A stretch of DNA of 64,000 nt from Phoenix dactylifera (Eukaryota > Streptophyta > Magnoliopsida > Arecales > Arecaceae): positions 1,178,001 to 1,242,000 of the forward strand of contig NW_024067677.1 in the NCBI RefSeq assembly GCF_009389715.1. Reading direction: 5' to 3'. Shown here in pieces: positions 30,581 to 43,800 of the stretch (the stretch's first letter is position 1; every line of letters starts with the position of its first letter). Position numbers and translations under genes: made by a program. A model generated the notes under the pieces. It ran no database searches. It was not told the origin of the DNA and saw nothing but the letters and a program-made list of their open reading frames with translations.

Positions 30581-33159
30581 TTTGCAGAATATAATTTTTT
30601 TAAGCAAAGGTAGTAGGACAAGAAGAGAAGGTAACCAAAAAGAAGAAAGAGGGGAAAAGGTTTGTTCAGTTCAGCAGAACTCTAGCAATCCTATCTTTCT
30701 TCTTCTCCTCTTCTCTGTCTCCTCTCTCTCTATTTTGTTGAGGAGTCTAAGGCAACAAATACAGACCTGTTGTCTCATAGCAGACAAACATAAAAGGGCA
30801 AAGGAGAAGGAACATGAAGGACTAAAAATAACGAAGATGGAGGACAAGAGGGAAGGAAGAGAATGAGCTGAGAGGGGCCAGCAACCTTTTCCTTTTTCTT
30901 TACAAATCTCCACACAATTTGCTAAAGTTCCAGCTGGCCTTTCTCTTTTTATTGGGACCATCTATGATTCTACAAGCCAAGAGAAGCAAATAATTATAAT
31001 TTCAATTATATCTCTCAAGTTTCTCACTAATGCACTTAAAATGAAGACTAGAATCTAAAAATGAAATGACCAGTTCAATTGTGTACTTTCTCTCCAATGT
31101 CTCTATAATTCTTAAGTCATTTTTTTCAAAAGTCTAGGTTGTTCTGTATGGTGAAATAACTTGCTTAATTCCTTTTGCCTTTTGCCTTGTTTTGGACTTT
31201 TAACAGACCTAACCCAAGCCCATTTATGCTGCCTATAGCTGGCTGCTTAGCTGCAATAATTGCTTTCGCTTTGAACAACTCATCCACGAGTCAAATGCCT
31301 TTGCAAATTTCTTTTGCCTAGACCAAGGGCTTCTTGGAGTAGTCTACATTTGTATACCTTCATCAGTATACTTCAACTATGGTAGGATTGGCCATATGGC
31401 CAATGCCCTTACTTTGCTCCTACAGGCAAGAAGGCCATCAGAGCAAAGAACTTGATCATTATTGACCTCTTGTCAGTTGTGCTAGTTGATGCAAGCTCGC
31501 TTGGGGATGGCCTGCTTATGCATTGGTGGATCTAATGGATTTGGAAGTTAAGGGTTTTGCTTGCTTTTGGTGCATGCTGTCCTATCACAGAAAATAGGGC
31601 AGAAGTGAACAATTTGTTGGGTTAATAGGAAAAGTTTTCAAGGTTTTATCTGTGGCATACCTGGATAGATTTTGGTGTTACAGGAGCTTTCTTAAGGCTT
31701 GAAGATTGGAGGTCTTATGTCTTATATGTTGAAGTGACTATAATAACGTAGGATTAAAAAATCAGTAGTAGTAGAACACTACATTTTCACCACTTATATT
31801 AGCCAATGGCCTTCTGATATTTTGTAATAGGGATCAAAGAACTTACAATTTGGATGAAAATAAGTACGTGATATTTTTGAAGGATACACAGGTTGATCAT
31901 AGGTACATTGAGAAGTTGCTACTGTCATTCCAAAAGAACTTGAGCATTGACTTCCAATGTTCTCTCATATGACGAATTGGTTTTCAAAATGTCTCCTTTC
32001 TGTTACATGAAGTCATGATTCATGAAGGCCATCCTACTTTTGCAAATGTTGGAGTTCTGTTCTGTTTTCTGGGGCATTATATAAAACATGTAACTTCCCT
32101 AATCCCCATTACCGAGGCATATTATTCCAAAGCAGTTCATTACTTCACATTCAGGACAGCAGGCCATGTGCCCAGGTGGTGAGCCCCTCTATGAGCATAC
32201 AGAGCAAGTGATATGGTATAAGCGAAGGCAAGATTATATTAAGCAACAATAATATGCTAAGTTAAAAATTAAAAACTTCAGTGTACAAATAACTTAGCTG
32301 AGTGATCAAGATCAAATACATCATATAGCAGATTGAAGCTCCCATCCCTGCAATCAGTATTTCTGTCCTTTCAGAACATGGAAGTGATTGATTTGCATGT
32401 GCATCCTGGAGTAGAATTGTCCATCTGGAAGATTCTTTGGCCGACGACAGTCCGACAAATCTGACCCTTTTGTCACTTGTTTCCTTTGCCCTGCCTTCCC
32501 CTTAATTGTGGAAGATAGTTTTATGGTCAAGTGGCTCTTTACACTTCAATATGTTTGCTTGTTTTCTTCCCCTTCCGTACTCTCCCTCTCTTTCCATGAA
32601 CAAAGGAAAAGAAAATAGCTAACTAAACAAAAAAGATCAGAACCCATAATAAATGAAATGAAGATGAAGCAGCCATTTTTCATACATTGGTACACAGGCG
32701 TATGTATGTAATTACATATATCTGTATACCATCGCACGGACTAGAATTTCTTTGTGAACTTCGTAGATGATATGCACACTGAATAACAAAAGATGCAAGA
32801 CGCATGTATCATGGCATGCTCGCCCAAGGTTATTTAGAGGAATCAGTGTTTGACCAACATTATGTACGCCAAATAATAAGACGATGCACCTTTCCAAGGG
32901 AACACTGAGGATTAGGATGTTATAATGATCACATATGCCTTCTTCTTCTTTTTTTTTTGGTAGAAAACTATGCCTTCTTCAGTACCTTATCATACCATAG
33001 GTTTTATGTGTGTGCTCCTGTGCTGAATGGTTTAGTTGTTACTGAACCAATATTTCCAATTCCATTTTACTGAAGTTGAAGATTGTTTAGGATGAATTAA
33101 AAAAAAAGTAGTTTCGATTTTATTGTACTCTCCGCACTTATATTCAGATAATTTCTTAA
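30581..33159. other. AT-rich intergenic, nothing recognised
   Basis: No gene, RNA or transposon ends could be supported on either strand. A purine-rich stretch at about 30610-30870 and small poly-T runs are present. Confidence 0.5.
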
Positions 33160-33550
33160 GTAGTTTTTAGAATTAGTGTGAAGAAGTCCTACTCTGGATA
33201 TATGTTAGATTGGTAAGTCAGTCATTGATTTTTTTTTGCAATTTTTGTTGTCTTCGTATATAAGGTACTGTAGGATTTCAGTGTTGGCCCTGGAGAAGTG
33301 TCTTGTAAAACAAGTCATAAAGCATGATAGAAGGGCCTTATGACTGTCAACTAGAAGACATTGCTCGTGAAATGCTTGAATAAATGAAAGATTTCTGTTG
33401 GCTGCGCTTGGCCCTTCCAACCATCCAATCCCTCCCTCCCGATCCCCTCCTCCCCACCTCCATTCTGCTTCTATTCTATACTTGTGATGTAATTATTGTC
33501 TTCTTTATGGTTTATGATTAATTGCATAAAATTTTCTGCATATTGGATTA
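33160..33550 (+). repeat. Old direct repeat, left copy
   Basis: Shares an ordered series of phrases with 34570-35170: GTCATAAAG, CTTATG, TGAATRAATGAAAGATTTCTKTTGGC, CAGCCCTTCC/TTGGCCCTTCC, a C/T-rich block and AAATTTTCTGCAT. Both copies are strongly diverged. They could be the two LTRs of a decayed non-coding element with about 1 kb between, but no terminal motifs survive. Confidence 0.5.
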
Positions 33551-34569
33551 AATTTCATGAAATAAATTTGTCTATCTTTTTGAGTTTTTCTTACAACGGA
33601 ACAATGGATCCTTTCTGATTGCCATTGAACCTTCTTCTTATTAGGGTTTCTAGTACCCTTGCAAACTCTGTCTAATTGTGGGACAGATTTATTCCATTTC
33701 TCATTTAGTTATAACAATAAACTTTTCTGTTTTGTTTCTGAAACTGGACAGCAAGCTAGATATTTGTTCATAGGACCTTACTTGCATATGCAGGCCATGA
33801 TTAATTGGTTCTACTCTATTTGCCTTTTCTTTGATCTCTTTTCTATTCTTTATTTGATTGTCATTTTAAATCATGTTATTAAGCAAAGAGTTATTTTAAG
33901 CATGAGGTTCTCCATCATCATTTTAGGCTTATACACAATGAGTTGGCATCAATCTACATCAGGATGAAATTATCAACAACGATTGGGTGTCAATGAGTGC
34001 TATTCTGCAAGCAACTGTAATACAATTGTGTTGAAAAGCTCCTAAGGCCAAACTTAGGATCAGAATTCATGTAACTAATGAAGTTTGAGAATCATTACAT
34101 GAGGAGGCTAGTATTGGAGAACCTATGTTCAAGGGTTTATCAAGCAAAAAATGTGATAGTTGAAGATCTTTCTTTCGAAAACCTTGCAGTCCATGGTCCA
34201 TCCCTTATTTTGAAGGAAGATCAAAACAGTGAAGATACACATGATGAGAATACACATATAATCATTTCACTGCTATAAAGTTGATAATCAAGATTCAACA
34301 TGAATTTCAAGGTCCATTAGATCTTGGATTGAAGAATCCCATGCTCATCTTTGTCTGTGGATCAATTTAGTGACAGCAGAATCTGATTTTCCAATCATGA
34401 GAGAATTCTGCACTGCTCTTCTTCAGCAAATCCTAAAGATCCGACAATTGAGCATGAGGCTATAAATCATCAAAAAGATCTTGAGGGTGAGATCTGCACA
34501 TCATAAGTGAAAAATGACAAACAGAAAGAAAAAGAGATCTATACTATGTTTGAGACTTTTATTTAGGTA
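33551..34569. other. Sequence between the two old direct repeats
   Basis: AT-rich; short open frames at 33659-33967 and 34078-34278 have no recognised domain. If the repeats are LTRs this would be the internal domain. Confidence 0.3.
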
Positions 34570-35170
34570 ACTTCTAAAATAAGTTTTAAAGACCTAAAGT
34601 ATAATTTGTTTATGAAAGTCCTACTTAGATAGATGCCAGGCTTGCTAAGTATAATAGGTTGCTAGAATTTCACTCTTTGTAATTTTAAGTTTCTTTCTTT
34701 GTTGGGTATTGTAAAATTCCGAATTTTGCATTCTAGTAAAGTTTGGAGATTAGTTACTTGGTTATTGAGGACCCCTACTTACAAAAAAGTCATAAAGTGA
34801 AAAAGAAAATATGAAGGTCTTATGGCTCTGTTCCATTAGCATTGCATGTGAAGTATTTGAATGAATGAAAGATTTCTTTTGGCCATGTTCAGCCCTTCCT
34901 ATGCCATCCGATCCCTCTCTCTCTCCTCTCCTCTCCTCTCCCCCTCTCCCTCTCTATCCAATTCCCCCCTCTCTCTCCTCTCCTCTTGCCCTCCCCCTCT
35001 CTATACAATCCCCTTCTCTCTCTCTCTCCTCTCCCCCTCTCTCCCTCCCTCCCCTCTCTCTCTCTCATCCCCCACCTATTTTATTCTCTCCATAATATTA
35101 TCTTCTTTCTTATGCTTGCTGTTTTGTAGCAGGAAATTTTCTGCATTTTGCATAAAGTTTCTGCACAGAA
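34570..35170 (+). repeat. Old direct repeat, right copy, with expanded CT microsatellite
   Basis: Counterpart of 33160-33550. The C/T block has expanded here into about 170 bp of CTCTCTCC-type repeat (34908-35080), which accounts for most of the length difference. Confidence 0.5.
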
Positions 35171-36544
35171 AAACCTTCCATGTATAAGTTTCACTTACAA
35201 GTCAACATCTGAAAAAGCCAGGTGAAAAAGCAGAAGCTTGCTTGAAAGTTGTTAAAACGAAAATTGTTGAAAGCTGGGAGAAAAAATGAAAGCTTGCATG
35301 AAACGGCCCTTTGCAGGTTTATCAAACACAATCACAACGATAGTGATTGTTGGTTGCTTTTTGATTGTTTTGCAGACAGACAATGTAGCTTGGATGTCTA
35401 TCTTCATTCTTAAATGAAAAGACCCAAATGATGGAACAGAGCATGCACCGAGTTAATGAGCCGTCATTCTTCAATGTTCATTTAAAGGAAAATGTGAGTT
35501 TACCATGTTCTTGTTGCTTTATTCTTGAACTATTCTGTTGCCATGTATTTCTGACGAGTTGTCCATTGCCATTTGCCTTTTTTCTCTCTTTTGTGATGGA
35601 AGTTTGATGATTTTGGTATAATACTAAGCTACTGATAAAATCGCATGCCCATGCATTTAGGTTTGAGATCTATTTAATAGTTAAGAAACTTAAAGACACA
35701 TTATCATGAATTTGAAATAGTTTAACCTGTTTCCTTGTGGCATACAGCACAATGGAGGGCTCCCATGTATTCTACTTTGTTTTTGTATATTTGTATTTGG
35801 TAAGCATATTGTAGCATATCTTGAACAATTATATTCTTTTATATAGACTATTGGACAATAAATAAAGAACATTTTCCTATCAGAATAACAAAGTTATATG
35901 CTATCTCTATTGAAATTGCAATTTAACTTTGTAGAATTTAAAATTCTAGTACAGGGAATGCAAGTGTTTGTCAAAATAGTATCAGTAGGTTTTGCATATG
36001 CTACATGACTGATAGTTTAGTCAATTGAATGAACTTAATATTGGCTCTCGATGCAATCGATCATCTGGATGTTAATTTAATCTAATAATGCATTTGATAT
36101 TGGTCTTTGGTGCACATTTTAGATAATCAATCAAAGCATTCTCCAAGAAAGCTTACTTCATGCTTGCCTCACCTTTTGCCTAAATGCAATACTCTTTTAG
36201 AATGCCCTATGTCTCATATGTGATGCTTCATAGTATGAGGCATATCACATAAACTAGTGTGGTACATTCATGAATTCTTGTGCCTTCAATAATTCCTATA
36301 TTAGGAGGCATATGCTTTATTATTTGATTATTTGTCCAACCATTGTAGGAAAGTAATGGATGTAATTTTATATATTTTTGTGCAGCATTATGTGTAGACT
36401 TAAGTTCCACGATGAAGTATGGGATTATGTCAACCCATGTGCTATATGGAATATGGTGTTTCTTAACAATTTTTGTATCCATGTCCATACGCATCCAGAA
36501 CTTGATGGATGCGTGTATTATTATCAGTTATTAACACTTTGATG
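35171..36544. other. AT-rich intergenic, nothing recognised
   Basis: No gene or element ends were found on either strand. Confidence 0.5.
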
Positions 36545-36745
36545 ATCAGACAGCATCAAGATTCGCCGTATCGTATCGAAGCCGGCAGTAAGCCGAAGAC
36601 AGCATCAAGGTTCGGTATGGTATATGGTATGGAGGGTGTACCGACACTCATTATACTGAACTGGCCTCGTACCGTACCATACCGACACAATGATAGTATG
36701 GCACCGGTATGGAGTCCAGTACCGAAATGGCGTACCTTGGATTGC
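36545..36745. repeat. GGTACCG-rich short repeat (MITE-like, decayed)
   Basis: Repeated words GTACCG, CGGTATGG and CATACCGA on both strands give local palindromes. A shorter related patch is at 41045-41120. It resembles a decayed non-autonomous DNA element; boundaries and target repeats are not visible. Confidence 0.35.
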
Positions 36746-37097
36746 ATACATAAATCACTAGTTTATGTTCAATGGTCTTCTAATTGCACATGATTTTACT
36801 AAGGACATGGAATGCCTGGAAATGGAAGCTATTTTCTTGTTGAAGGAGAATAACTAGATCTGCTGAACAGGATTAGTTAGGCAGTTTAGTCCAGTTGACA
36901 ATTTGTCAAATTTTTTTTGACAAATTTACTTTTCTTAATTGGTTTTTTCTTGGTGATTGTCGCCTGTATATGATATAATTATAGACCAATTAGGCATTGT
37001 GCATATTGGTTATAGGTTAGACAATGTTACATTAAATGTCCAAAGGATGGGCATAGGTTATTGTTGTAGTGGAGGCACCTATATGCTAAAGGTTGTA

Positions 37098-37372
37098 GCA
37101 TGGTCTACCAAACCGGACCGAACCGGCACCGAACCGATACCCGAATCGGCAAAAACCGATCCGAAACCGGTAGAAATCGGTTCGGAACTGGCAGGAACCG
37201 GTCCGGAACCGACTAAAAAGGGGCCGACGGCCGGTCGGAACAGTGCAAACCGGCCTGGAACCGGTGCGAACCGGCCTGAAATCGGTGCGAACCATCTAGA
37301 ACCGGCCGGTTCTATTCCAACTCGGTGCGAACCAGCGTTGACTCGGTTTCGAATCGGGTTAACTATTTTGGG
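37098..37372. repeat. GAACCGG/ACCGGT quasi-tandem repeat
   Basis: About 275 bp of closely spaced GAACCGGT and CCGAACCG variants with roughly 10-13 bp spacing. One strand is open as a Pro/Thr/Gly/Glu-rich frame, which is explained by the repeat and is not taken as a gene. It could be the sub-terminal region of a DNA transposon. Confidence 0.6.
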
Positions 37373-37388
37373 TAGTCTGATGGCCAAT

Positions 37389-37431
37389 AATTGTTGTTGG
37401 GAAGGCCCGAGAAGCCTTTCCAACAACAATT
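37389..37431. repeat. Short inverted repeat, 18-bp arms
   Basis: Arms AATTGTTGTTGGGAAGGC (37389-37406) and GCCTTTCCAACAACAATT (37414-37431) with a 7-nt loop. The single mismatch would be a G-U pair in RNA. It lies just after the CCGGT repeat. Confidence 0.7.
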
Positions 37432-37699
37432 CACAAAGAGGATGCGTCCTTCCGCCGCTTCTCCTTCCGAAATACTCTAAAAACAACACCGATTCAGGCT
37501 ATCAGAAGGAAGATCCGAGGCTAAATAAGGTGTGCTTTCTTATCTCTATCTCATTTCCTCCTTTTTTGGAGGGCTTGAAAAAATAGCTCAAAAATTGCAA
37601 AATAAGAGATCATGCCAAAATTTTTGATTTGGGCTTTGATTTTTTTACATGTTGCAAATCTATGGACAATCTACACGCTGACATAAAAATTTTAAATTT

Positions 37700-38175
37700 T
37701 TGGTGGCTACTATTCTTGAGGATACGATTGCATATACAAGACGGGCTCCTCGAGGTCATTCAGCAGGACATGATACAGCTATAGAAGACCTTGCATGTAG
37801 AGTAGAATCCATAGACGTATCAGATTCCGAGTTGTATACTGGATCTTATTATTCGCAGCCACAGACAGCCTATGATCTATACGGATATAGATATGATGCG
37901 TTTGAGGCATCTTCTGATGGCTACTATCCTACGTAGCTTGAAGCATCTCATGGGTCGGATTTTGCTGCCGACATATTTAGATGGGCTTCTCCACAGCTGT
38001 ATTATCAGCCAGAAGATATCTCTCACAGTTAGAGCGTCAGTGAGAGATCTGAGAGTGCTTATAACCCAACATACGTTTCTTATGGGATGAACGTACAAGA
38101 CTACAATGCTGCTTGGTTAGAGAGGTGGGTTGATGTGCCTCCAATTAGCTTCCCGTCAATTGAAGATGGCTCCTA
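37700..38175 (+). pseudogene. Decayed hAT-type transposase tail (tentative)
   Basis: The plus strand gives AYTRRAPRGHSAGHDTAIEDL, then SYYSQPQTAYDLYGYRYDA and, after a stop, ISHS/SERSESAYNPTYVSYG, a Tyr/Ser/Asp-rich low-complexity region. Such tails follow the dimerisation domain in many plant hAT-like proteins. No BED finger or dimerisation domain was found here. Frames are broken at about 37936 and again further on. The assignment is by texture only. Confidence 0.3.
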
Positions 38176-40519
38176 GGTGCCTAGGTTTGGCTCTACAATT
38201 TCTTGCAGAAAATCTACTCTCTGTTTGGTTCCAGAAGATGACTCCTGCTAGATAGAGATGACTGCTATCTTGTCCACTTCATCCTTCCGAGCAGGGAGGC
38301 GGCTCCAATCCACTTGGAGATAACTCCTCGCCTTCTCAGCTTCCTTCACTTCTTGAGGGGTTGACTCCTGCATTGTAGGAAACAACTCCTCACACAACTT
38401 CCTACATACCTATTCATTTGTCTATTTTAAAGCAATTCAAATACATTAATAACTTTTCAAATATTTTATTATGATCAAAATCAATCCCTTGGGTTCAACA
38501 GAAGAAACAACATTCTAGTTATTTTTGGACGTTGTACAAGGTTTAAATTTGTCCTGCAAGTGAAATTCAGCAAATAGTGTATGCATTTTTTGCCAACAGA
38601 AAATAGATGATGTATGAAAAATTTAAGAAGGAAATTTAAGAAAGAATTTAGATTAGATGAGAGGAAGAGATAATAGTAAGGAAATAAAGAAGAGAAAGAG
38701 TGATGCTGGGGAAGTGTTGAACTTTAGCTAAAAACTTGAAGGAGGAAGGATGTGTCGACACAACTGATTGTGGCGAGGTAGAAATCCCACTATGGCACGT
38801 ACAATACAAGGTGTTCGAATGGATGGATGGTAGTTGGAAGAGAAGCAGGGGCGAATCACTCTCTTCCAAGGCCAAAAGCATCATTTTGACCGACCACTTC
38901 AAGGATCTAGCTCACAGATGCTCATTCGTAAACTCTAGAAATCCAACAAAAGGAAGGAGAAAAATAGAAAGAAGGCAAGAACAATTCTCACAAGAGAGTT
39001 CTCATTAATCAATAACTCAACTATCTTAAGTATGACTGCAAGAGAAGCCTAATGGAGGTATTTATATGTAGTACAAGGAGACTTTTTTCTCCAACTTTCC
39101 AATATGGGATTCCAAGTTTTATTCTAACTTGAAGAACTCTAACTACCAACTTTTCTAATAACATTAAAAGTTCTCAAAAGAAAGTTTACAAAATTCAAAA
39201 TTTTCTAGAATTAACTGACATCAAACTTTTCTAACGAGACAAAACTCAAGTTAGGTTTCAAGACCCGTGGAGCTGTGGCCTACGATCCATGCAGCCAAGG
39301 CCGGCGACCCATGCGGCGACATGTGCATCCTAGGTGCTCTGGCATCAAAGAGGGATAAAAGGGTCCAAATATGGCCAATTAGAAATCCATCATTCATTCA
39401 GTAATTTCACATACAATGATTATTTGAGCTAGCACGATAGGCCCTTATGATTTGTTTTTGTAGAAAAAAGGGACTCTTACTAAGCAATAGACTAATCATC
39501 AAAAACTTTACTTAAATGGAAAATTAGAATCCCACAATATCCTATATAGAGAGACACCAAAAACAACCACCAAGCTAACATATATCTAAAGTAGGGCTTT
39601 TTTTTACATAAATGTCACTTAAAATACTATAAAATTATCTAAATAGAAGTTCCAAATATACAATAAATTTAAAGTAACTGTTTTTTTATTCCCCATCTTT
39701 CACTTCCACTGTGTGAATCTCGTCCTGGAGATCTTGATGAGTTATGCTCGCAAGGTTTGGACTTTGGATCCTTAAGATTTAATGATGAAGACCAATTTAG
39801 AACCTTATCATTGTCACAATATCAGTTGGTTCTTCTGGTTCCCATTGATCAATGATGATGAAGCTCTTGATGAGTTGATTGATAGTGTTCATCCAAAGAT
39901 CTACAAAATCAGCAAGGGATGGAACTTTGAATTACTTCGTTATAGATGTAGCTCTTGATTGATTTCAGTCCATGATTTCATCAATTAGAAAATGCTCCAA
40001 AATTGTACTTTTTGAATTTCACTTTCAATTCGTTTCTCTGGCCATGTGTTTTCAATTGGCATCTCTTGATATGAAGAAAGATATTTGATCACGGAGTTCT
40101 TGCTGGATGAATCTTCATCTGCAAGAAGTTTTGCAGATCTCTAGCTCTCTATGTAGCTGGATCTCTAGCTCTATATGTAGCTGGATTTTTGGTTGTGCTG
40201 AAAGAAGTTTTGCGGAAGTTAGTTGAAGATTGAAGGTTGGAGATGATGAAACTACATTGATGCACTGTCCAAAGCCTTGGGCTATAGCATATGCTTGTAA
40301 AAAAGCTGTAATTGATGCTAGATCATTCTAGATTTCTAATAGATGTTATATCACAATGCAGCTGCCCAAAAACCTTTTTCTCGTATTTGATATGCTAAGG
40401 AGAGCATCAATATTAAAACCTAACTCTTTGATTGATAGCATGCTGAGAGCGGAATGAAATAAGTAGTGACTGGAAGAATGATATAAGAAAAAGAATGAAG
40501 GCATAGGTAGGATCCTTTA
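38176..40519. other. Probable interior of a decayed copia-like element (minus strand)
   Basis: No intact coding sequence is present. If the primer-binding site at 40520-40531 is real, this stretch is its interior on the minus strand. The left part (about 38640-39250) has LTR-like texture, but no matching LTR end to 40536 was found. Confidence 0.3.
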
Positions 40520-40531
40520 GCTCTGATACCA
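40520..40531 (-). other. Copia primer-binding site
   Basis: The minus strand reads TGGTATCAGAGC, a perfect match to the initiator-Met tRNA 3' end. The neighbouring plus-strand sequence from 40536 begins TGATGTAGGG, as expected for an LTR edge (CA on the minus strand). The far end of that LTR could not be placed. Confidence 0.55.
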
Positions 40532-40849
40532 AATTTGATGTAGGGCAACTAGGGGTTAGGGATTTTCACATGTGATGGTGGTCCTAGAAGAAAGAGGATT
40601 AGGATTTTGGAGAAAAGGATTTTATTGTTCATGAGCAGGAAGAAGGCTTTTGAAGTGATCTTTGTAGAAAACTAATTTGCATGAAGATATAGAAAGGGGA
40701 TGTAGAACATAGAAAATAAGAGAGAAGAATTAGAGGAAAGAAGTAGGGAAAGAAAAAGTGAAAAGGAGGGGAGAACAACCAAACCTTGGCTTTCTTCTAT
40801 CTTCCAATGAAAAAATGGTGAAAAAAATTAGTTTACCTAAATTTTATGG

Positions 40850-43800
40850 TATTTTCGGAACTATTGTTTAGGCAGTTTTTAGAGTGGGTTCTAGAGTCCT
40901 ATTTTAACTAGGATTTCAGGAAAAGAGTCCCATTTTAGGTATGTATTGGGTTGGGTAAGTGATAGGGTTGTTATGGTTTGATTTATGCCTAGGATATCTA
41001 TATATAATAATATATACGATTCCAAAATTGTCATTTAAGAAATGCAAGGTTCTAAATACCGGTATTGAATGGCATACCATTTTTTTAATCGGAATGGTAC
41101 AATACTGGTATTGATGGCACATACAAAAACTGAAAAGTTACTGAACTCAAATTAACTAGTTAAAAGTAAAGAGACTTGAAAGAAATATGCCCAAGCCTCT
41201 GATGGCAAAGACAAGACTAACTTACGACCTTATCAACATGAACTGAGCATACTGTTGGATTTCTATTGATGTCAGAGGTTAGAAAATTGGCTTCACTATC
41301 ACCACCAAACATCTTCTCTGGTTCCAAGTCTTGAAGAACACTGTGAAGACTAAAAATGCCGCACTACAGTTCAGTTGCTTGGTAAGTTGACTTACCAATA
41401 ACAAGTTTTTATAGTACATGTGACCTGCTAGGGATTCTGGCTACTGTATCCATGCCCTGTGCACCTTACCGTAAATGGGAGTTACAGAAGAGAAGCCTTC
41501 TTATTTATCAAACATATGTCAGAAGCTGCTGGATCTATGATTCAAGAGTTCTAAGGGATTGAGAATTGTTTGCTGGTGTATGGAGGGAAATATTCCTTGC
41601 TTTGCCTACCATTTGATTTCAGAATGTAGCTTTGAGCGATGCCTGCTGCTGTGATATATCTTTTATTATTATCTGATTTCAAGAATCTCCAATAAAACTT
41701 TGGTTAGCAGAACATACACAAGATTGCTTCCCCTCAAAAGCAACATTGCAACAAGATGCCTTTAGTTCTTGGCTGCGAAAATAATGTTTAAATCCAAACT
41801 TATCTTAGTCTCTCTTCATATTACAATGACCACTATTCTTTCTCTGGCATCATTTACTTCCTGATATCTCCATGTCTTGCTGGGTTTCCTGCCTTTACTG
41901 CTCAATAGTCTGCGGATCCAACATCTTTAGCATTGAAGAGTCTGTTTCACATAATTGTAGACACCCTCCAAGACGGAGAAACATCTTTCTCTACAGCATG
42001 CAACATCATGACTCCATTTCAAATGTTAATCTATCAAGAATGTGAGGGACATGTTGTTTCTTTATTCTATTATCTATTTTAGCAATATCAGTAGCATAGG
42101 ACTGATAATAATCTAAATTCTCTTAATTCCTACTTTAGAAGACTTAATAATCTTCTATTAAACTACCTCTTTGCTCTATGGTCATTGGTTCCTTCTACAA
42201 ATGATATAATATAGCATTATTATGCTTGTGAGAGTATGTCCTAGATTTTCCTTTTTTCAGTAGAGGGAGAAATATATTTCTGATATGAGGTTCCATTAAA
42301 TGTAACTGACAGCTTATCACAGTAAGATTCACTTTCCCAATCATCGTGAATTGCTTGATTTCTCCTATTTTAGTAGAACTCATGGTGCAATCCAACTACT
42401 TGTACATGGTAATGAACATTCTAGCAAAATGGCTTCCCAATCTTAATGGTCTTCCATCTGAAGGAAAATCTAGTATTGAGAAATCTGCAATGTCAAAAAT
42501 AATTCAGTCAAGCAACAAACATCAAACCATCTTCAAATCTGATTAGAATCTTCCATGTGATCCGAAGGCTTTTTTTCATAACATTAGAACAGCAGCACAA
42601 CAATGCTGGCCTATGCCAACATTAAGCAAGAATAACTGTTTCATATTTGATCCGGATCTTCTATTTGCACATCTATTCAGTATAGACTGAGAATGTCACG
42701 ACCCTTGCATCTGTCGGAGGTTTCAGTCAACAGATCAGATCAAAACTCGTTCCACTTGACCAGAATATAAAACAGAGTTAGATCTGAAATTATAATAAAC
42801 TAGAGAAAGAGAAAATAATTAGATCTACTCCATGACTAAAGATTTGGTGAATCTTCAGAACTATAATATGTATTTAGTAAATTTTATAACTAGTCTTCAG
42901 GTTATGTGTTGAGGCGCAGGACTTGCTTCCAGCTTTGAAGAAGGCATAAATTTGTAACTAATGAAACATTCAAAATTTTCACTTTCACATCAATTACTCC
43001 ACTGTTTTGCGTTACCTTTGTTGCCTGATGAGTCTTACATGTTTCTGGTTTTCCAGTCCATTTTCTCTGTGGATTCATTGCTTAAAAATCTAGCACTGCC
43101 CCAAAGTCATTGGTTAAGTCACTCAGCAGATAGCAAATGATGACATTTTGATACCTGTGACTATAGTATTTGCTGCAATATAGTAGAAATCCATCCTATT
43201 TCTCTTGTCACATTGTGTACAGGAACTGATTCTCTAACAGATTATGATCTCATCTGCTGGTAATAAATTTCACCTGTTACTCTTTACCCAATGTAGTCCA
43301 ACCAAATAGATATAACTGCATGATGATCACCTTTAAGCCATATATACTGAGTCACCTCTGCTATGCTTTTACATAATCTGAACTAGCTTTGATGAATTAG
43401 GCCCTTAGAAAGCTCTAATGGTTGTAGGAGTCGGAAAATTATGAGAGGATCAAACCTTTGATGCATGTCAAACACATTTACCTGTTGGATTTTGTCTCTC
43501 CTTGGCTGGTGAAAGTATTGTTGATGCATGATATTGCTAGCAAATGAAAGAGATTTTCTTGTTTTGAGGACAATGATGGGATAGAATATTAGGTCTTCCA
43601 AGGGCAATAATGATAAACTCTGAGGGGGATTTCATCAAAAATTTCTTGCTCTAAGATAGATGCTTGCTTTGGGGGATGTTTGGTTGCCTCCATCGGTCTC
43701 AAATTTTACTGGTAGGATGCAGTTGTTTGGTTGCCAGCAATTGGGCTAGATGCCGACGATTGAATCGTACCCTAAGACTCTTCACTCTTCAGCTATATCT

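Noticed and set aside
36957..37586. 209-codon frame rich in Pro/Thr/Gly/Glu
   Set aside because: Explained by the GAACCGGT short-period repeat; the other strand is open as well.
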